Positions 11,206 through 22,390 of a stretch of DNA of 64,000 nt are shown here, piece by piece. Position numbers and translations under genes: made by a program. Source of the stretch: Dichetophora obliterata (taxonomy: Eukaryota; Arthropoda; Insecta; Diptera; Sciomyzidae); the NCBI GenBank assembly GCA_963920525.1, contig OY986435.1, forward strand, positions 274,184,348-274,248,347, written 5' to 3'. Each line of letters opens with the position of its first letter. Positions within the stretch are counted from its first letter, which is position 1. A model generated the notes under the pieces. The model was not told where the DNA came from and did not search any database. It saw only the letters and a program-made list of their open reading frames with translations.

Positions 11206-12050
11206 ATGCCTAACGAACAAATCAACGAGGGACAGCACAGCGCTGCAACTGCGCCACTTCCAGGAGTGCCGGCAGAGCAACCACTTGCTCAAATTGCTAA
11301 AGTTGTGGTACGTATTCCACCGTTTTGGCACGCAAAGCCTGAATTATAAATTGCCAATGGAAGCCCAAGTGGAGTCGCAATTCATAGCTGCTGGAATTTC
11401 AAGTGACAAGACCAAATTTCATACAATTGTAGGTGCAATTGAATGCAATGTGTTAAGTCAAGTAAGCGATTTAATACTCAATCCACCAGCAAGCGAAATG
11501 TACCAAACGTTGAAAAATCGCATTCTGAAATAATTTTCAGACTCCGAGCAGAAACGCATAAAAAAATTGTTGCAAGATCTCGACCTTGGTGACATGCGCC
11601 CATCGCAATTGCTCCGAGAAATGCGCCATTTAGCAGGCACCGAAATGAACGACAACATTTTGAAGTCAATTTGGCTAAATAGACTGCCACAAAGCATTCG
11701 TTCTATAATTTCTATCAGTATGGAGCCCTCGACAAGCTCGCACAGTTGGCTGGCAAAATAATTGAGGTTAGCGACGGTCCACATGTTCAAGCTGTCTCCA
11801 CGAAGCCACACGTTGTACACACGACAATGACGCAACAAATTAACGAACTTTCAAAAGAAATTGCTTCACTTAAAGTAATTATCAAACACCGTAGCCGAAG
11901 TAATAGCCGATCGCACGCAAGCGCAAGAGAAGACAACGCAAGAGGTGAAGAAATCTGTTGGTATCACAAAAAATTCGGCGAAAAAGCAAAAAAGTGTCGC
12001 ATGCCCTGCAAAATGACGTTAAGCAGTCTGTCATCAAAGGCGCTACGTGA
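11206..12050 (+). pseudogene. gag remnant
   Basis: Starts at ATG 11206. The capsid-like region is split: a frame change near 11350, a stop at 11531-11533, and another frame change near 11715. Conserved landmarks are 'PPFWHAKP', 'QVSDLILNPPA', 'LGDMRPSQLLREMR' and the nucleic-acid-binding finger '[18 protein letters not shown]' near 11960-12010. It would encode the structural protein that packages the element RNA in cytoplasmic particles. The copy is dead. Confidence 0.85.
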
Positions 12051-12084
12051 CAGGCAAGCATCAATCAAAGGCTGCTTAATTATA

Positions 12085-14654
12085 ACTGACACGAAATCTA
12101 ACCTCAAATTTCTTGTTGATACCGGCGCTGACGTTAGCGTCATTCCACCAACTGCAACACAACGACGTCATCAAGTTGAAATACAAACATTGCTCAACGC
12201 GGGTATATGCCGTCCGTCCATATTACATATGGTAAAAAAGAAAAATGGGGAGTGGAGGCCATGTGGAGATTTTCGGCGATTAAACACCGTCACCGAACCC
12301 GATCGCTACCCGATCCCGCATATTCACGACTTCACACATTTCCTGCACGACTGCAAAGTTTTTTCGACCATAGATTTACTACGCGCTTATCACCAAGTGC
12401 CTGTGGAACCGTCTGATATTCCAAAGACAGCTATTACGACACCTTTCGGTTTGTACGAGTTCGTATTTATGTGTTTTGGCTTGAGGAACGCAGGCCAAAC
12501 ATTTCAGCGATTTATGGACTGATTATAGATTTTGCCTGGCCATATTTAGACGACATTTTAATCGCATCAAAGAATGAAGAGGATCATCGCAAACACTTGC
12601 GCGCCGTATTTTGCGCGAATATGGCATCGTCATCAATCCGTCAAAATGCGAACTTCGCAAAGCTGAGGTTACATTCCTTGGTTACTCAGTGAGCACAGCT
12701 GGCATTAAACCACCTATTGAGAAAGTTTAAGCCATAGAAAAGTATCCTTTACTAAAGCGAGTCTGCGATTTAAAAAGGTTTTTAGGCATGATCAACTTTT
12801 TCCGCCGCTTCCTACCTTCCGCCGCTGTCAAGCTCTGCTTTGTAAATTCATTCAAGGAAATAAGGCGAACGATACGTCAATAATCAACTGGACAGACGAA
12901 GCAAAAAATGCATTTCAACTTTGCAAGACCGACCTCAAAGAATCCGCACTCCTGGCTTTTCCAAATCCTAGCACTGAGCTTGCTTTAGCAGTTGATGCAT
13001 CCGAAATCGCAATAGTTGCAGTACTTCAACAACACGACGAGGCTACTCAACAATGGCAACCTTTAGGATTTTTCTCTAAGCGACTCAGTACCGCTCAAAA
13101 ACGATACTGCACATATGACCGTGAACTATTGGCTGCATATTATGCTGTAAAATATTTTCGATATATGCTCGAAGGCTCACACTTCTTCATTTTCACGGAT
13201 CATAAACCGCTTCAATTTGCATTTCGACAAAATTTGGACAGATCTTCGCCTAGACAAGCTAGGCATCTCGATTTTTTAAGTCAATTCACCACAGATATCC
13301 GATATCTTCCTGGCAAAGAAAATTTTACCGCCGACGCATTGTCGCGCATCGCAGCCATCGACACACCAAAGCATATCGACTACGAACTCTTATCGAGAAG
13401 CCAAGCTAAGGATGACGAAATTCAACAGTTTTTAAATGGTAATTCAAGCTTGGAATTAAAACTTTTCACCATACCAGGCACGACTGCAGAAGTCTACTGC
13501 GATGTTAACACTGGAAAAGCACGACCATTTCTAACACCACAATTTCGAAAAATTGGATTCGATTCCATTCATAATTTATGCCATGCTGGCGCAGCAAAAT
13601 CAACAACGTTGGTTTCCGAAAAATATGTCTGGCCTAACATTAAAAAGAATTGCCGCGAATGGGCACGATTATGCATTTCATGCCAAAAGTCGAAAGTACA
13701 GCGACACAACAAAGCACCGATTGGAGTATATCCTCTAACAGAGCATAGATTTGACCACGTAAATATTGATATCGTTGGACCGCTACCTAACTGCAGAGGT
13801 TATCGATATTGTCTGACTTGCGTTGATCTTTATACAAAATAGGTGGAAGCATATCCTATCGAGAATATAACTGCCGAAGAAGTTGCGTTCGTTTTCTACT
13901 CAAACTGAATAGCGAGATTTGGGGTTCCACTGAAAGTTACAACCGATCAAGGAAGACAATTCAATCTTCGTTTTTTCGAGATATAACCAGGCTACTTGGT
14001 GTGAAGCATCTCAGGACAACGGCGTATCACCCTGCAGCGAACGGTATTATAGAACGTTGGCACAGAACATTCAAGGCCTCAATCAAATGTTACCAGACAG
14101 AACAATGGGTTGATGTTCTCCCACTGATACTTCTTGGTTATCGGGCATCATACAAAGAAGACATCAAGTCAACACCTGCAGAAATGGTTTATGGTGACAC
14201 GATACGGTTACCAGGTGAGTTTTTGCAATCATATTCTAAAGAAGACGTAAACGAAGCCGAGTTCGTAACCAACCTACGTAAACGCATGTGCGATTTGAGA
14301 CCACAGCAGACTTCGAACCACTCAAAATATTCGCCATTTATCGAAGCGAAACTTGCGACAACTCCAGCTGTATTCATTAGAAATGATATGGTTCGTCGGC
14401 CACTTCAAACTCCATACGAGGGGCCTTATACAGTGGTCGACCGTTTCGACAAATATTTTACAATCAATATTCGTGGTAAGAAGGTCAACGTTAGCATCGA
14501 TCGTTTAAAAGCAGCATACATGGTCAACGACAAACAGAATACGGCACTTCAAGATACAACTCAGCAGCCTACCTATCAGGCACGATCAGGCAGGACAACC
14601 CGTGTTCGTTTCGCATCCCTAGGGGGGAGTAATATGGCATCTCTGCACATTTAA
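12085..14654 (+). pseudogene. pol remnant: protease, RT, RNase H, integrase
   Basis: Order: protease motif '[12 protein letters not shown]' (about 12115), then a deletion leading directly into reverse transcriptase ('[11 protein letters not shown]', 'YLDDILIAS' near 12545), RNase H ('LAVDASE', 'RELLAAYYAV', 'FTDHKPL') and integrase. The integrase keeps an H-x4-H...C-x2-C finger near 13570-13690 and catalytic patches 'IDIVGPLP', 'TTDQG' and 'NGIIERWHRT'. Frame changes occur near 12520, 12720-12850 and 13950, with stops at 13840 and near 13905. The final segment ends at 14654, inside the 3' LTR. The enzyme set would copy and integrate the element; this copy cannot. Confidence 0.88.
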
Positions 14655-14820
14655 TACAACGTGTCAACATTCTCACTTGACAAACAGCTGTTCGATTTCA
14701 CTTCATTTTTACCGCTTTTATATATCTTACACGTTTCTTTTACCTTTTTGGAATGAATTGATTTTCTAACTAATAAACACTTTTAAAATATTAAATTTAA
14801 CTTTTCATTACTTCGTAAAA
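14633..14820 (+). repeat. 3' LTR
   Basis: Preceded by a purine run (AGGGGGGAGTAA), the expected plus-strand primer site. It starts TATGGCATCTCTGC and ends CTTCGTAAAA, followed by target duplication TACC. Confidence 0.85.
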
Positions 14821-14943
14821 TACCTATCATTTTAGTCCTAAAAATATAAAAAAACATACCTTTGATTCCTACCTGCACTACTTACATTTTGCAAGATTGT
14901 ACAAAGATAAAATTGTTTGCTTCTGTTCGGCGCAATATTTTCG

Positions 14944-15016
14944 GCCTTTGTAGTCTAGTGGAGAGTGCGCTAGACTATCAACCCAGAGGTCCCTGGTTCG
15001 AATCCGGGCTCGGTCA
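14944..15016 (+). tRNA. tRNA-like pseudogene or SINE head
   Basis: An A box (TAGTCTAGTGG) and a B box (GGTTCGAATCC) are correctly spaced. The T arm folds well (CCTGG / CCGGG around TTCGAAT). The acceptor stem pairs poorly (GCCTTTG with CTCGGTC) and no 5-bp anticodon stem forms around CTATCAA, so a working tRNA is unlikely. It may be an old tRNA copy or the 5' part of a second SINE family. Confidence 0.5.
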
Positions 15017-15019
15017 CGG

Positions 15020-16265
15020 TTCTTTTCACTTTCTTTATTCTTTCCTACATTCAAGAAATATGGAAAACAAAAAAATCCACAGCTAAATTGTGGAAAATGT
15101 GGAATTAATGGGCAGGAACAACTAAGGGCTGGAAATGCTTTCCGAGGTTAAGGCATAACACTAATTCCAATCAATTCCTCTAAATAAATCTATCCCTTTC
15201 TTTTCAGGTCAAAGACCAAACCTTGTTTGTATAAGGCGCATGCCTTGGTTCTTTGATCTTTTTTTTAAAAAAAAGAAAAATAAAAAATATGTGTTTTTTT
15301 GTAATCTCTAGAAAGTTTTTCAACCCTTTGATTTTTGTTTTTTTAACCCTATTAATATTCTTATCATTTAAGCCATAAAAAATAAAAACATAAATTTTAT
15401 TTTTGTCCGTTTGATTTTTTTTTTATAAAATAGGCAAAAAAAATTTGTTTGCTTTTCTTCGGAACAAAAACGAAAATCCAACTGACTTTAATGTCAAATA
15501 TCTCTCTAAATTTATTGTTATCATGTTGGTTATTCTTTTTTTTATAGACCCAAACGATTTGATTTAAAAAAGCGTTGCAAAATAGAAATAAAAAGTACTT
15601 CCTGATGTGTCCAATGTATTGGACAAATCCACTTAAAAGGTTAAAAGTAAGTATACTTAGAAGTAAAGAATTTAAGTAAGTATTTGAAGCTAAAAATAAG
15701 TATGATACTTACAAAGTAAGCATAATTGATAACATTATGCATAATGAATTACGAAACTTATATTTAAGATGACTTTTCTCATATTCTGAACAAAATTGTT
15801 GTCCTCCATTGTTGTGCTCGTTTTTATATTTGATTTTTATTTTCTTATGTTAATCTTAAAATATTTAAAAAAAAAAATTGGTTTATAACTGTCGTATTTC
15901 TGTATCAAAAAATTTTCTAACTTTTAAAGCGGTCAATTTTTTTCGACTTAGCCCTTATGATAAAAAAATTGAAAACTTTATACTCATGTGACGTCGTAGC
16001 TACATTAAATTCACAAAATATTATAAATTAAATTAAAAGGTCAATTAATTTTAAAAAAATAATTAAAAAAGTAAAAATTAAAAACTTATAAAAGGTCATT
16101 ACTTTAACTTTAAATTAAAATTGTAATGAAATCTTGAATCAGTTAACAACTGACTAAGTTAATGGGTAGTTAATGCCTGAAGGAGCTGAGAACAGATTTT
16201 TTTCTTTAAGTCGGAATTTTGAGAATGTTAGATAGCTCTTAACCCGAAATACCCTGTAGTTGCCA
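15020..16265. other. AT-rich noncoding stretch
   Basis: No gene is recognised. A weak hairpin (GGTCAAAGACCAAACCTTG against CCTTGGTTCTTTGATC) lies at 15208-15261. The remainder is poly-A/T-rich unique sequence. Confidence 0.4.
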
Positions 16266-16269
16266 TATG

Positions 16270-16385
16270 GCAACGCAAACACAAACACTTAAAATATGCT
16301 TATTTTAGTTTAAACCATTTTATATTTGCGTTAACAGGTCATTTTGAAAATTTAAAAAAAAAATTTACTCAGGGTGATCCGGGTT
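16270..16385 (+). repeat. Dispersed repeat shared with 54.5 kb
   Basis: The words TTTAAACCATTTTATATTTG, CGTTAA and CTCAGGGTGATCC recur in inverted form at 54500-54580. Two diverged copies of an unnamed repeat are the simplest reading. Confidence 0.55.
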
Positions 16386-16389
16386 ATGC

Positions 16390-17600
16390 ACCGTTTTGTG
16401 ATGTACTCATCAGATTTACAAAGCATGCACTAAAGTTTTTTGTCTCATCGTGGAAACAAAATCATGCGTCTGAATAAAATGCATAAATATATAGTTTATG
16501 TCTAAGGACCAAACAACTGTAAGCAATTCTGAAACAAGCAAGTATGCCTTTTGTAAAGTATAACCAAGTTTTAGTTGGTAAAATAAACTCTTTTCTCAGT
16601 GTAGCAGGTCAGTGTTAAAAATTCTATATTGCACTTCAAGCGATCCCATTTTTTTTCTAATGCAGGCTGACAGTTTTTGATAAGGAGTAGTTCGACAGCA
16701 AAGCCTGCATCATTTAATGAGAAATTGAGCTGGACAACAAATTATTAATAAAAGTCTTCATATACACATGCTGGCGTAACAGTTCACTGTTGTTTGCTTT
16801 TCGGCTTGATAATTTATGATCCTGCAGGGATATTCTATTGACATGTACCCGGTTAAAAATTTCTATTGAAAAATTACATTTTGAAATTTTAGTAGCAGTT
16901 CGTTGCATGCGATCTATTATTAAAAACATACTTTATCAAGTCTGTTCCTGGTATCTGTCTATCCGTACATAGTAAAGATACATGTGTAGAACATGTAGTA
17001 CAGTTAAGTTCCGTTTGTCTCATTGTTGACTTATGTATATAAGCATGTATTTAATTTATGTTGTGTCAGGAAAGTGTAGCATGTTTTAGGGCGTTAGACG
17101 AGTGAATTATTTTAGGTGGACTCACACAGATTTGAATAGAATTTTATGAATATAATCCTGTTCTAAAGCAGGTACATAATTGTTCATGACAGAATGTTTC
17201 GTTCAGAATTTTTCAAACAATTTAGCTGGCATTATAAATAGTAACAGACAATAGTAGTAGCTGATGAAAATTCATGAGACTTCATAAATTATAAGCTCAT
17301 TCCCTTAAAGCATGCAAAAGCTTGGGCTATTATTATATCCTGGCAAAGTGTCGAAGAAATATGTTGCTGGCACACCATATGCATGGGTTGCAACCAAACA
17401 GACTTGTTTTAACTTCGTTGCTGCTAAGTATGTTAAAAAAATAGCTATTGGAAGTACAAAATTTGCTAGTACGCGTTTAATATATGTGTGAAATTATGGT
17501 TTAATTTAAGAGTGTTTCAAGACTCGGTGTGAGGGGGCATTTATATTGTATAAATATGTAAATAAATAAATATGAGAGTTTTGCTCATATTCTACAAAGT
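16390..17600. other. Noncoding stretch
   Basis: Nothing recognisable. It has fewer homopolymer runs than the neighbours and may be host intron or intergenic DNA. Confidence 0.35.
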
Positions 17601-17604
17601 GTGA

Positions 17605-17887
17605 GTGATGGCAGTAGCCTACTGGGTAGAGTTCTTAGTCCATATGCTAAAGAACTGTGGTATCTAGACTGGGTTCAAATCACAGCTCAGATAGAATGTT
17701 TTTTTTTTAATTTAATTAATATTTCTGTTCGGTGGCCAACTCTTTGCGAACGAACCTCAGAGACTAGAAACTGCCATGTAAAGCTTTTTGAGAGCATAAG
17801 CCGTTTGGAGTCGGCATAAAACTTGTAGTTTCAGTTCTCTATCATCTGTCAAGGTCCTTTAAAGGGCTTAAATGACCAATTTATTTT
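17605..17887 (+). mobile_element. tRNA-derived SINE, copy S2
   Basis: A box TAGCCTACTGGGTAGAG at about 17614 and B box GGGTTCAAATC at about 17669, followed by the family body (CTCAGATAGAATG, CTGCCATGTAAAGC, GTTTGGAGTCGGCATAAA) and an end near CAATTTATTTTG. Compared with S1 it is full length at the 5' end and slightly shortened near the 3' end. Confidence 0.82.
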
Positions 17888-18266
17888 GTATTTCTTCCAC
17901 GTGGACTTTCTTGCTTATTTTTGTTTGGAAGCAGTTTTCAATTTATTTTCACCAATTTAAAATTGCTTGTAAAATAAAATCTGTTCATGTTTTGTTCTCT
18001 TACATATTACATTAGGTTATTCAGATAGGTATTACCATTAATATGGACATTTTTTTGCTAAATTTTCTTATCTCAATAGACCTGATATGCAATGTTTCAG
18101 ATATTATTTTTAAATTCGAAATTGTTTCCCGACCTTACCCAGTTGGCTGTTTCCTTAAGGATTCATAGAGGATTCAGGTCGAAAATTCTTAATAAATAAA
18201 AATGAAAGCAACAACTTATTTTCCTATTTTTGCTTTCCCTATGTAAATTTCTGAGTAAAGCAAATA

Positions 18267-19170
18267 AAGGGTCCGCCATATAACGTTTTTTTTTCAACTA
18301 GTGCTTATTTCGTGAATGGTAACACTTAGCTCATGTCTGGTTTGACAGAAAATTATTTTTATCCTTCCGCTAAACGAATATGGTTGTGTGTACGCTTGAA
18401 CAACGCTAGAAATATTGCGACATTACTTTGAAAATCAACTTACAGAAGATGCCGATTTTGCCAAAAAAATCATCTTTTCAGATGAAGCTTATTTTGATCT
18501 TGGCGGGTATGTAAACAAGCAAAATTGTCGCATTTGGGGCATAGGAAACCCGCACGCATACATTGAAAAGCCGCTGCACCCAAAACGAGTCACTGTTTGG
18601 TGCGGATTTTGGTCCAGAGGCATAATCGGGCCATTTTTCTTCGAAAATGAGCAAGGAGTGGCCGTTACAGTCAATGGCGATCGTTATCGGGCCATGTTTG
18701 TTCACAAAAATTGAAGAGGAGGATATTGGCAACATTTGGTTTCAACAGGACGGCGCTACGTGCCACACAGCCGAAGCTACACTCGATGTTTTGCACCCTG
18801 TTTTTGAAGATCGCATTATCAGCCACAGAGCTGATGTTTTTTGGCCACCTCGGAGCTGCGATTTGACACCGTTGGACTATTATTTGTGGGGTCCCCATAA
18901 GTGTTACGCCGACAAGTCAGAGACAATTGACGCTTTAAAGGACAATATTCGTGAAGCCATTGGTGAAATACAGCTGCACACAATCGATAATGTGCTTAAA
19001 AATTGGACCGATGTAGGCTACTGCATGGCCAGCCGAGGCAGCCATTTGAATGAAATTATTTTGCATTATTAACCGGAAGGATTGTACTTTCCAATAAAAC
19101 AAGAAATTTAAGAAAATATCCAGTAGTTTTATTTTATAGAATTTTAAAAAAAGTTATTTGGCGGACCCTT
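18267..19170 (+). mobile_element. Tc1/mariner element, DD41D (rosa-like), deleted
   Basis: Terminal inverted repeats AAGGGTCCGCCA-ATAAC face each other and are flanked by the TA duplication (18265-18266 and 19171-19172). The element is 904 bp, against about 1.3 kb for complete relatives. The missing sequence corresponds to the DNA-binding N-terminal part of the transposase. DD41D mariners are known from flies including Ceratitis. Confidence 0.9.
18380..19072 (+). pseudogene. DD41D mariner transposase, N-terminally deleted
   Basis: A start codon at 18380 opens 'MVVCTLEQR' and is closed by a TAG. A different frame then carries the catalytic domain from 'FSDEAYF' onward, and a second frame change lies near 18700-18715. 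Catalytic Asp codons are at 18481, 18749 and 18875. The last two are separated by 41 residues, which defines the DD41D group. Other landmarks are 'QQDGATCHTA' and 'WPPRSCDLTPLDYYLWG'. The paired helix-turn-helix region is absent, so the product could not bind the ends. Confidence 0.9.
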
Positions 19171-19893
19171 TAGTAATGTAAATAAATTTTAATCTCAACT
19201 TCAGATGTTCCTATATTTTTAACCTTGCAACTGTGCTTCTATTTAGACAGGGAGCAAGAAACGCCTTACTGCCTAGGTAATTGCTTGGGAAAGTAATGTT
19301 CAATAGCAATAAAAAATTAAATGCTTGCCTTTAGAAAAGCAGTGTAAAAATAATGAATGTGTCTTCAAATGCTTTCTAGCACAACCGGGAAACAGTATAT
19401 ATTGAAAAATTTTTTATTAAATCTGTGTCAAAAGACAATAATAGCTTAGGTCGACTTAAGACCTAACTGAGTTTTTGATGTAGCTGTGTTTCATGCATAT
19501 ACCCAATAAAAAATTTTGATTCGCATTACTCGTATGCGCGTTAACCGTTTCGGGTCGACAGGGATGTTTTTATCCCAGAAAAATTTGAAAAATCATATCT
19601 CTGAAAATTCTCACACGATTTGGTTGAAAACCGTCCCAAATCATTATTTATATTCTTCTCTACAAAAAATTTAATAAAGCTGTCAATATAACACATCAAG
19701 CTTATGTCAAAAGTCATAAATCAGTTCGCGCGGTTTGAGTTGCTAATAAGACCATCGACAAAAGCTCAAAAAACAAGTGTTTTAATTGTGGAAAAAAGTG
19801 TCATTTAGTAAAGTTTTACTCAAACAGTTGTTATTTCATAGAAAATATAATCGAAAACCAATAAAAAGATCTTTTTCTGAATTTGCGGCTAAG

Positions 19894-19967
19894 GTAAGTT
19901 TCGTGGGAACTGTTTATTTGTGGGACGTTAACATCCCAACCGTACTCATTCACATTATTTTTCTTAG
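19894..19967 (+). other. Probable 5'-leader intron of the piggyBac gene
   Basis: A good donor (AAG|GTAAGT at 19894) and acceptor (TTTTTCTTAG ending 19967) enclose 74 bp. The frame upstream of the donor has no ATG, so the exon before it is read as untranslated leader, and the protein starts at ATG 19974 six bases after the acceptor. Confidence 0.65.
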
Positions 19968-19973
19968 AAAGAT

Positions 19974-21728
19974 ATGGACGGAAAACGTAAACTGGCGACT
20001 CCAGAAATTGAGGATTTTCTTAATAATTCAAGCAATGATGAGGATGATCCATTTGCTGCTAGTGATTCTTCTTATAGTCCCAGTCAGGAAGGCAGTAGTG
20101 CTTTAGAAGAGGAAGAAGACACGGATCATAGTAATGAAGGAATGGAAATTGTTGATGCGAATGAAACTGCAAATGATATTTCCGATGACTCTGACGAAGA
20201 AATATTTGAAATGGAACGTCTGGATGAAGAAATTGTTTCTGATTGGCCAAACAATGTTATAATTTGGTCAAACCCCCTACCAACATTCACACCACGATTT
20301 ACAGTTAGTGAAGATCGCACCGTTAGCCATGGAGGAATACCTCGAGGATTGATGCCTGTGGAAATATTTTTCAAGCTGCTGCCTAGAAGTTTTGTTCATC
20401 ACATTGTTCATTCTACTAATGAAAGGATTGATATTTTCAATAGCAGCCATCCTAAAAACAAACGTGCAAAAACCGATTTCGGCGAAATACTTATATTGCT
20501 TGGATGTACCTTTGTTATGTCATATAATCGAGTGCCATCTTTGAAGGACTATTGGTCGAATAGCACGTCATTGGGTAATGCATACATAAAAAAAGCAATG
20601 TCCAGAGACCGGTTTTTACACGTTATGTCAAAACTTTATTTTTCTTCCTTATCATTCCAACCTGATCCAAAACCAAAAACTTATTTCGTTGATGATTTGG
20701 TAGATTGTCTAAAAAAAAACTTTCAAAAATATAGATCAGACTCTCCGTTCCAAAGCATTGATGAATCTATGACAAAATTTCTAGGCCGCTCTACGTTGAA
20801 GCAGTATATGCCACTAAAACCTGTAAAGAGAGGAATAAAACTATGGATGCGATGCGACAGTTTGACAGGCTATACGTACGATTTTACTATATATTCCGGA
20901 AAAGAAGACCATTCCTATCAATCATCCACATTAGGCGAACGCGTTGTCATGAAATTGTCAGCGACTATCAGACACCCTGACACAACGTTGTGCTTTGATC
21001 GCTTTTTCACGTCAGCAAAATTAATTAATAATATACCGTTTCCAGCCTTAGGTACTTGTATATCTAACAGAAAAAATTTACCAACTTTTACTGAGAAACT
21101 AAGCAGAGGAGAATATGTCTTCAAGAGCAATTCGTCTGGTACTTTGGCAGTGGTTTGGCAAGACACAAAACAGGTTATGCTGCTTAGCAACTGCCATAAA
21201 GCTTCAGTGGACACTGTTACAAGAAAACAGAAGGATGGCAAAAAAATAGATATAACATGTCCGGATATTGTAAAAACGTACAGAAATCTAATGGGTGGCG
21301 TAGATTTGGCGGACAAAATGAGTACGTTGTATGAACTTGACCGGAAGTCAACGAAATGGTGGCGAAAAGTTTTCTTTCGGCTTATGATGACATGCGCTGT
21401 CAATGCGTGGATAATCCATGCGGAAACAAATCATCCACGGCAAAAAAGAGAACCATTTTTGGGATTTTTAGTGGAGCTTTCCGAATCTCTCATTGACGAA
21501 GGAAGCAAGCAAGCGAAAATACGACGCAAAGTTCGAACAGGACACCTCAGCACTATGAAAAAACGTATGAAACAAAATCTGGGGGACCATTTACCAACAC
21601 GAACAAACAAGCAACAACGGTGCGTAAATTGTACTAAAAACGAAAAAGAAAGTCGCACAAATCAGCTTTGCATTGCCTGCAACTTGGCGTTTTGTAAAAA
21701 ATGTTTCACACCTTGCCATAGAAACTAA
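19974..21728 (+). CDS. piggyBac transposase, intact
   Basis: 584 residues, close to the roughly 594 of the reference piggyBac enzyme. The N-terminal 100 residues are acidic and Ser-rich, as in the family. The RNase H-like core has catalytic Asp at D263 ('SIDESMTKF'), D342 ('CFDRFFTS') and D444 and D447 ('GGVDLADK'), matching known positions 268, 346, 447 and 450. The C-terminus (from C550) is a Cys-rich zinc-binding domain, C-x2-C...C-x2-C...C-x2-C, that binds the element ends. It cuts and pastes the element at TTAA without leaving a footprint and works in the nucleus. The start was chosen as the first ATG after the leader intron. No stop or frameshift is present. Whether it is active or expressed cannot be told from sequence. 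Confidence 0.95.
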   Translation: MDGKRKLATPEIEDFLNNSSNDEDDPFAASDSSYSPSQEGSSALEEEEDTDHSNEGMEIVDANETANDISDDSDEEIFEMERLDEEIVSDWPNNVIIWSNPLPTFTPRFTVSEDRTVSHGGIPRGLMPVEIFFKLLPRSFVHHIVHSTNERIDIFNSSHPKNKRAKTDFGEILILLGCTFVMSYNRVPSLKDYWSNSTSLGNAYIKKAMSRDRFLHVMSKLYFSSLSFQPDPKPKTYFVDDLVDCLKKNFQKYRSDSPFQSIDESMTKFLGRSTLKQYMPLKPVKRGIKLWMRCDSLTGYTYDFTIYSGKEDHSYQSSTLGERVVMKLSATIRHPDTTLCFDRFFTSAKLINNIPFPALGTCISNRKNLPTFTEKLSRGEYVFKSNSSGTLAVVWQDTKQVMLLSNCHKASVDTVTRKQKDGKKIDITCPDIVKTYRNLMGGVDLADKMSTLYELDRKSTKWWRKVFFRLMMTCAVNAWIIHAETNHPRQKREPFLGFLVELSESLIDEGSKQAKIRRKVRTGHLSTMKKRMKQNLGDHLPTRTNKQQRCVNCTKNEKESRTNQLCIACNLAFCKKCFTPCHRN

Positions 21729-21989
21729 TTAAAATAATTTTATGCTACAATAAATATTATAAAAGAATAAAATAAATTTAAATAAAGTAAAATATATTCT
21801 GATTTTATTATTCAAATTTTGCTTTTCAGGTGTGTTTGGGAAGTTTTTGTCCCAGGACGATATCTCCTTTTCGGAACGTCCTAAAAATATATTATGAAAT
21901 TACTTTTCTTAAAACAACATTAGGAGACTATATCTAAACTCTTTTTTAAGATTGATGGCCACAAAAGTTCTCGTCCCGAAACGGTTAAG

Positions 21990-22385
21990 AGAGCTTTCAT
22001 CCCCTCGCGTATAGTGCTATTTGTAAAGCGCTATGTTTGGAGCTCTTTCCATAGTGATAACGTAGCACTAGCAAACAACTCTTAGAACGTAAAGTCAAGA
22101 AAATAAAAAAAAATTAAAAAAAAATCAAAAAAAAAAAGGACTAAAACTAGATCCCGTCACATCCCGTTCTTTTGCTTATCAACCATCTTCCATAAGTGCA
22201 GCGAGCACATCACATATCGCGCATAACTACTGTGAGCTCTATCGCACCTGTCATTCACACGAACGCTTTAAGTACCACCCTTCAGTCCTGCTAGCCCCTA
22301 AGTGCTGCATAGTTCTTGCGGCATCCGTGCTTTCATACGCGTAGTCAACAATCGTAAGTTTTAAATAAAGCTTTAAATGCAAAAA
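21990..22385. other. Noncoding stretch, partly GC-richer
   Basis: After an A-rich run (22100-22138), the part from 22150 to 22340 is GC-richer than its surroundings and rich in short CATCACAT/TCATACGC-like words. No gene or element boundary is recognised. Confidence 0.35.
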
Positions 22386-22390
22386 GTAAA

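Larger units (their letters stand above)
10968..14820 (+). mobile_element. Ty3/gypsy LTR retrotransposon, CsRn1 clade
   Basis: Two nearly identical 188-bp LTRs (10968-11155 and 14633-14820) flank gag-pol remnants and are bounded by the 4-bp duplication TACC (10964-10967 and 14821-14824). The primer site TGGTGACCCCGA fits tRNA-Trp, and Gag has a C-x2-H-x9-C-x3-C finger rather than the usual CCHC knuckle. Both traits are known for the CsRn1 clade. Protease, reverse transcriptase, RNase H and integrase segments occur in the expected order. No envelope gene is seen. Stops, frameshifts and a deletion between protease and reverse transcriptase make it non-functional. LTR divergence (roughly a dozen differences) suggests it is not very recent. 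Confidence 0.9.
19545..21984 (+). mobile_element. piggyBac element, structurally complete
   Basis: The ends read CCGTTTCGGG...CCCGAAACGG, with 14 of the first 16 positions matching. They are flanked by TTAA on both sides (19541-19544, 21985-21988), the piggyBac hallmark. The 2440-bp body holds one uninterrupted transposase gene with a short leader intron and AATAAA words after the stop. Three GGGA-N8-TCCC words lie in the noncoding parts. It is the only element in the window with intact ends and an intact gene, so it is the youngest or best-preserved insertion. Confidence 0.93.

Noticed and set aside
14944..15016. Functional tRNA gene
   Set aside because: Acceptor and anticodon stems do not pair; kept only as tRNA-like.
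14862..15086. 74-codon ORF over the tRNA-like sequence
   Set aside because: No family match; spans the tRNA-like structure.
20918..21403. 161-codon minus-strand frame opposite piggyBac
   Set aside because: Antisense shadow of an intact transposase gene; no independent signal.
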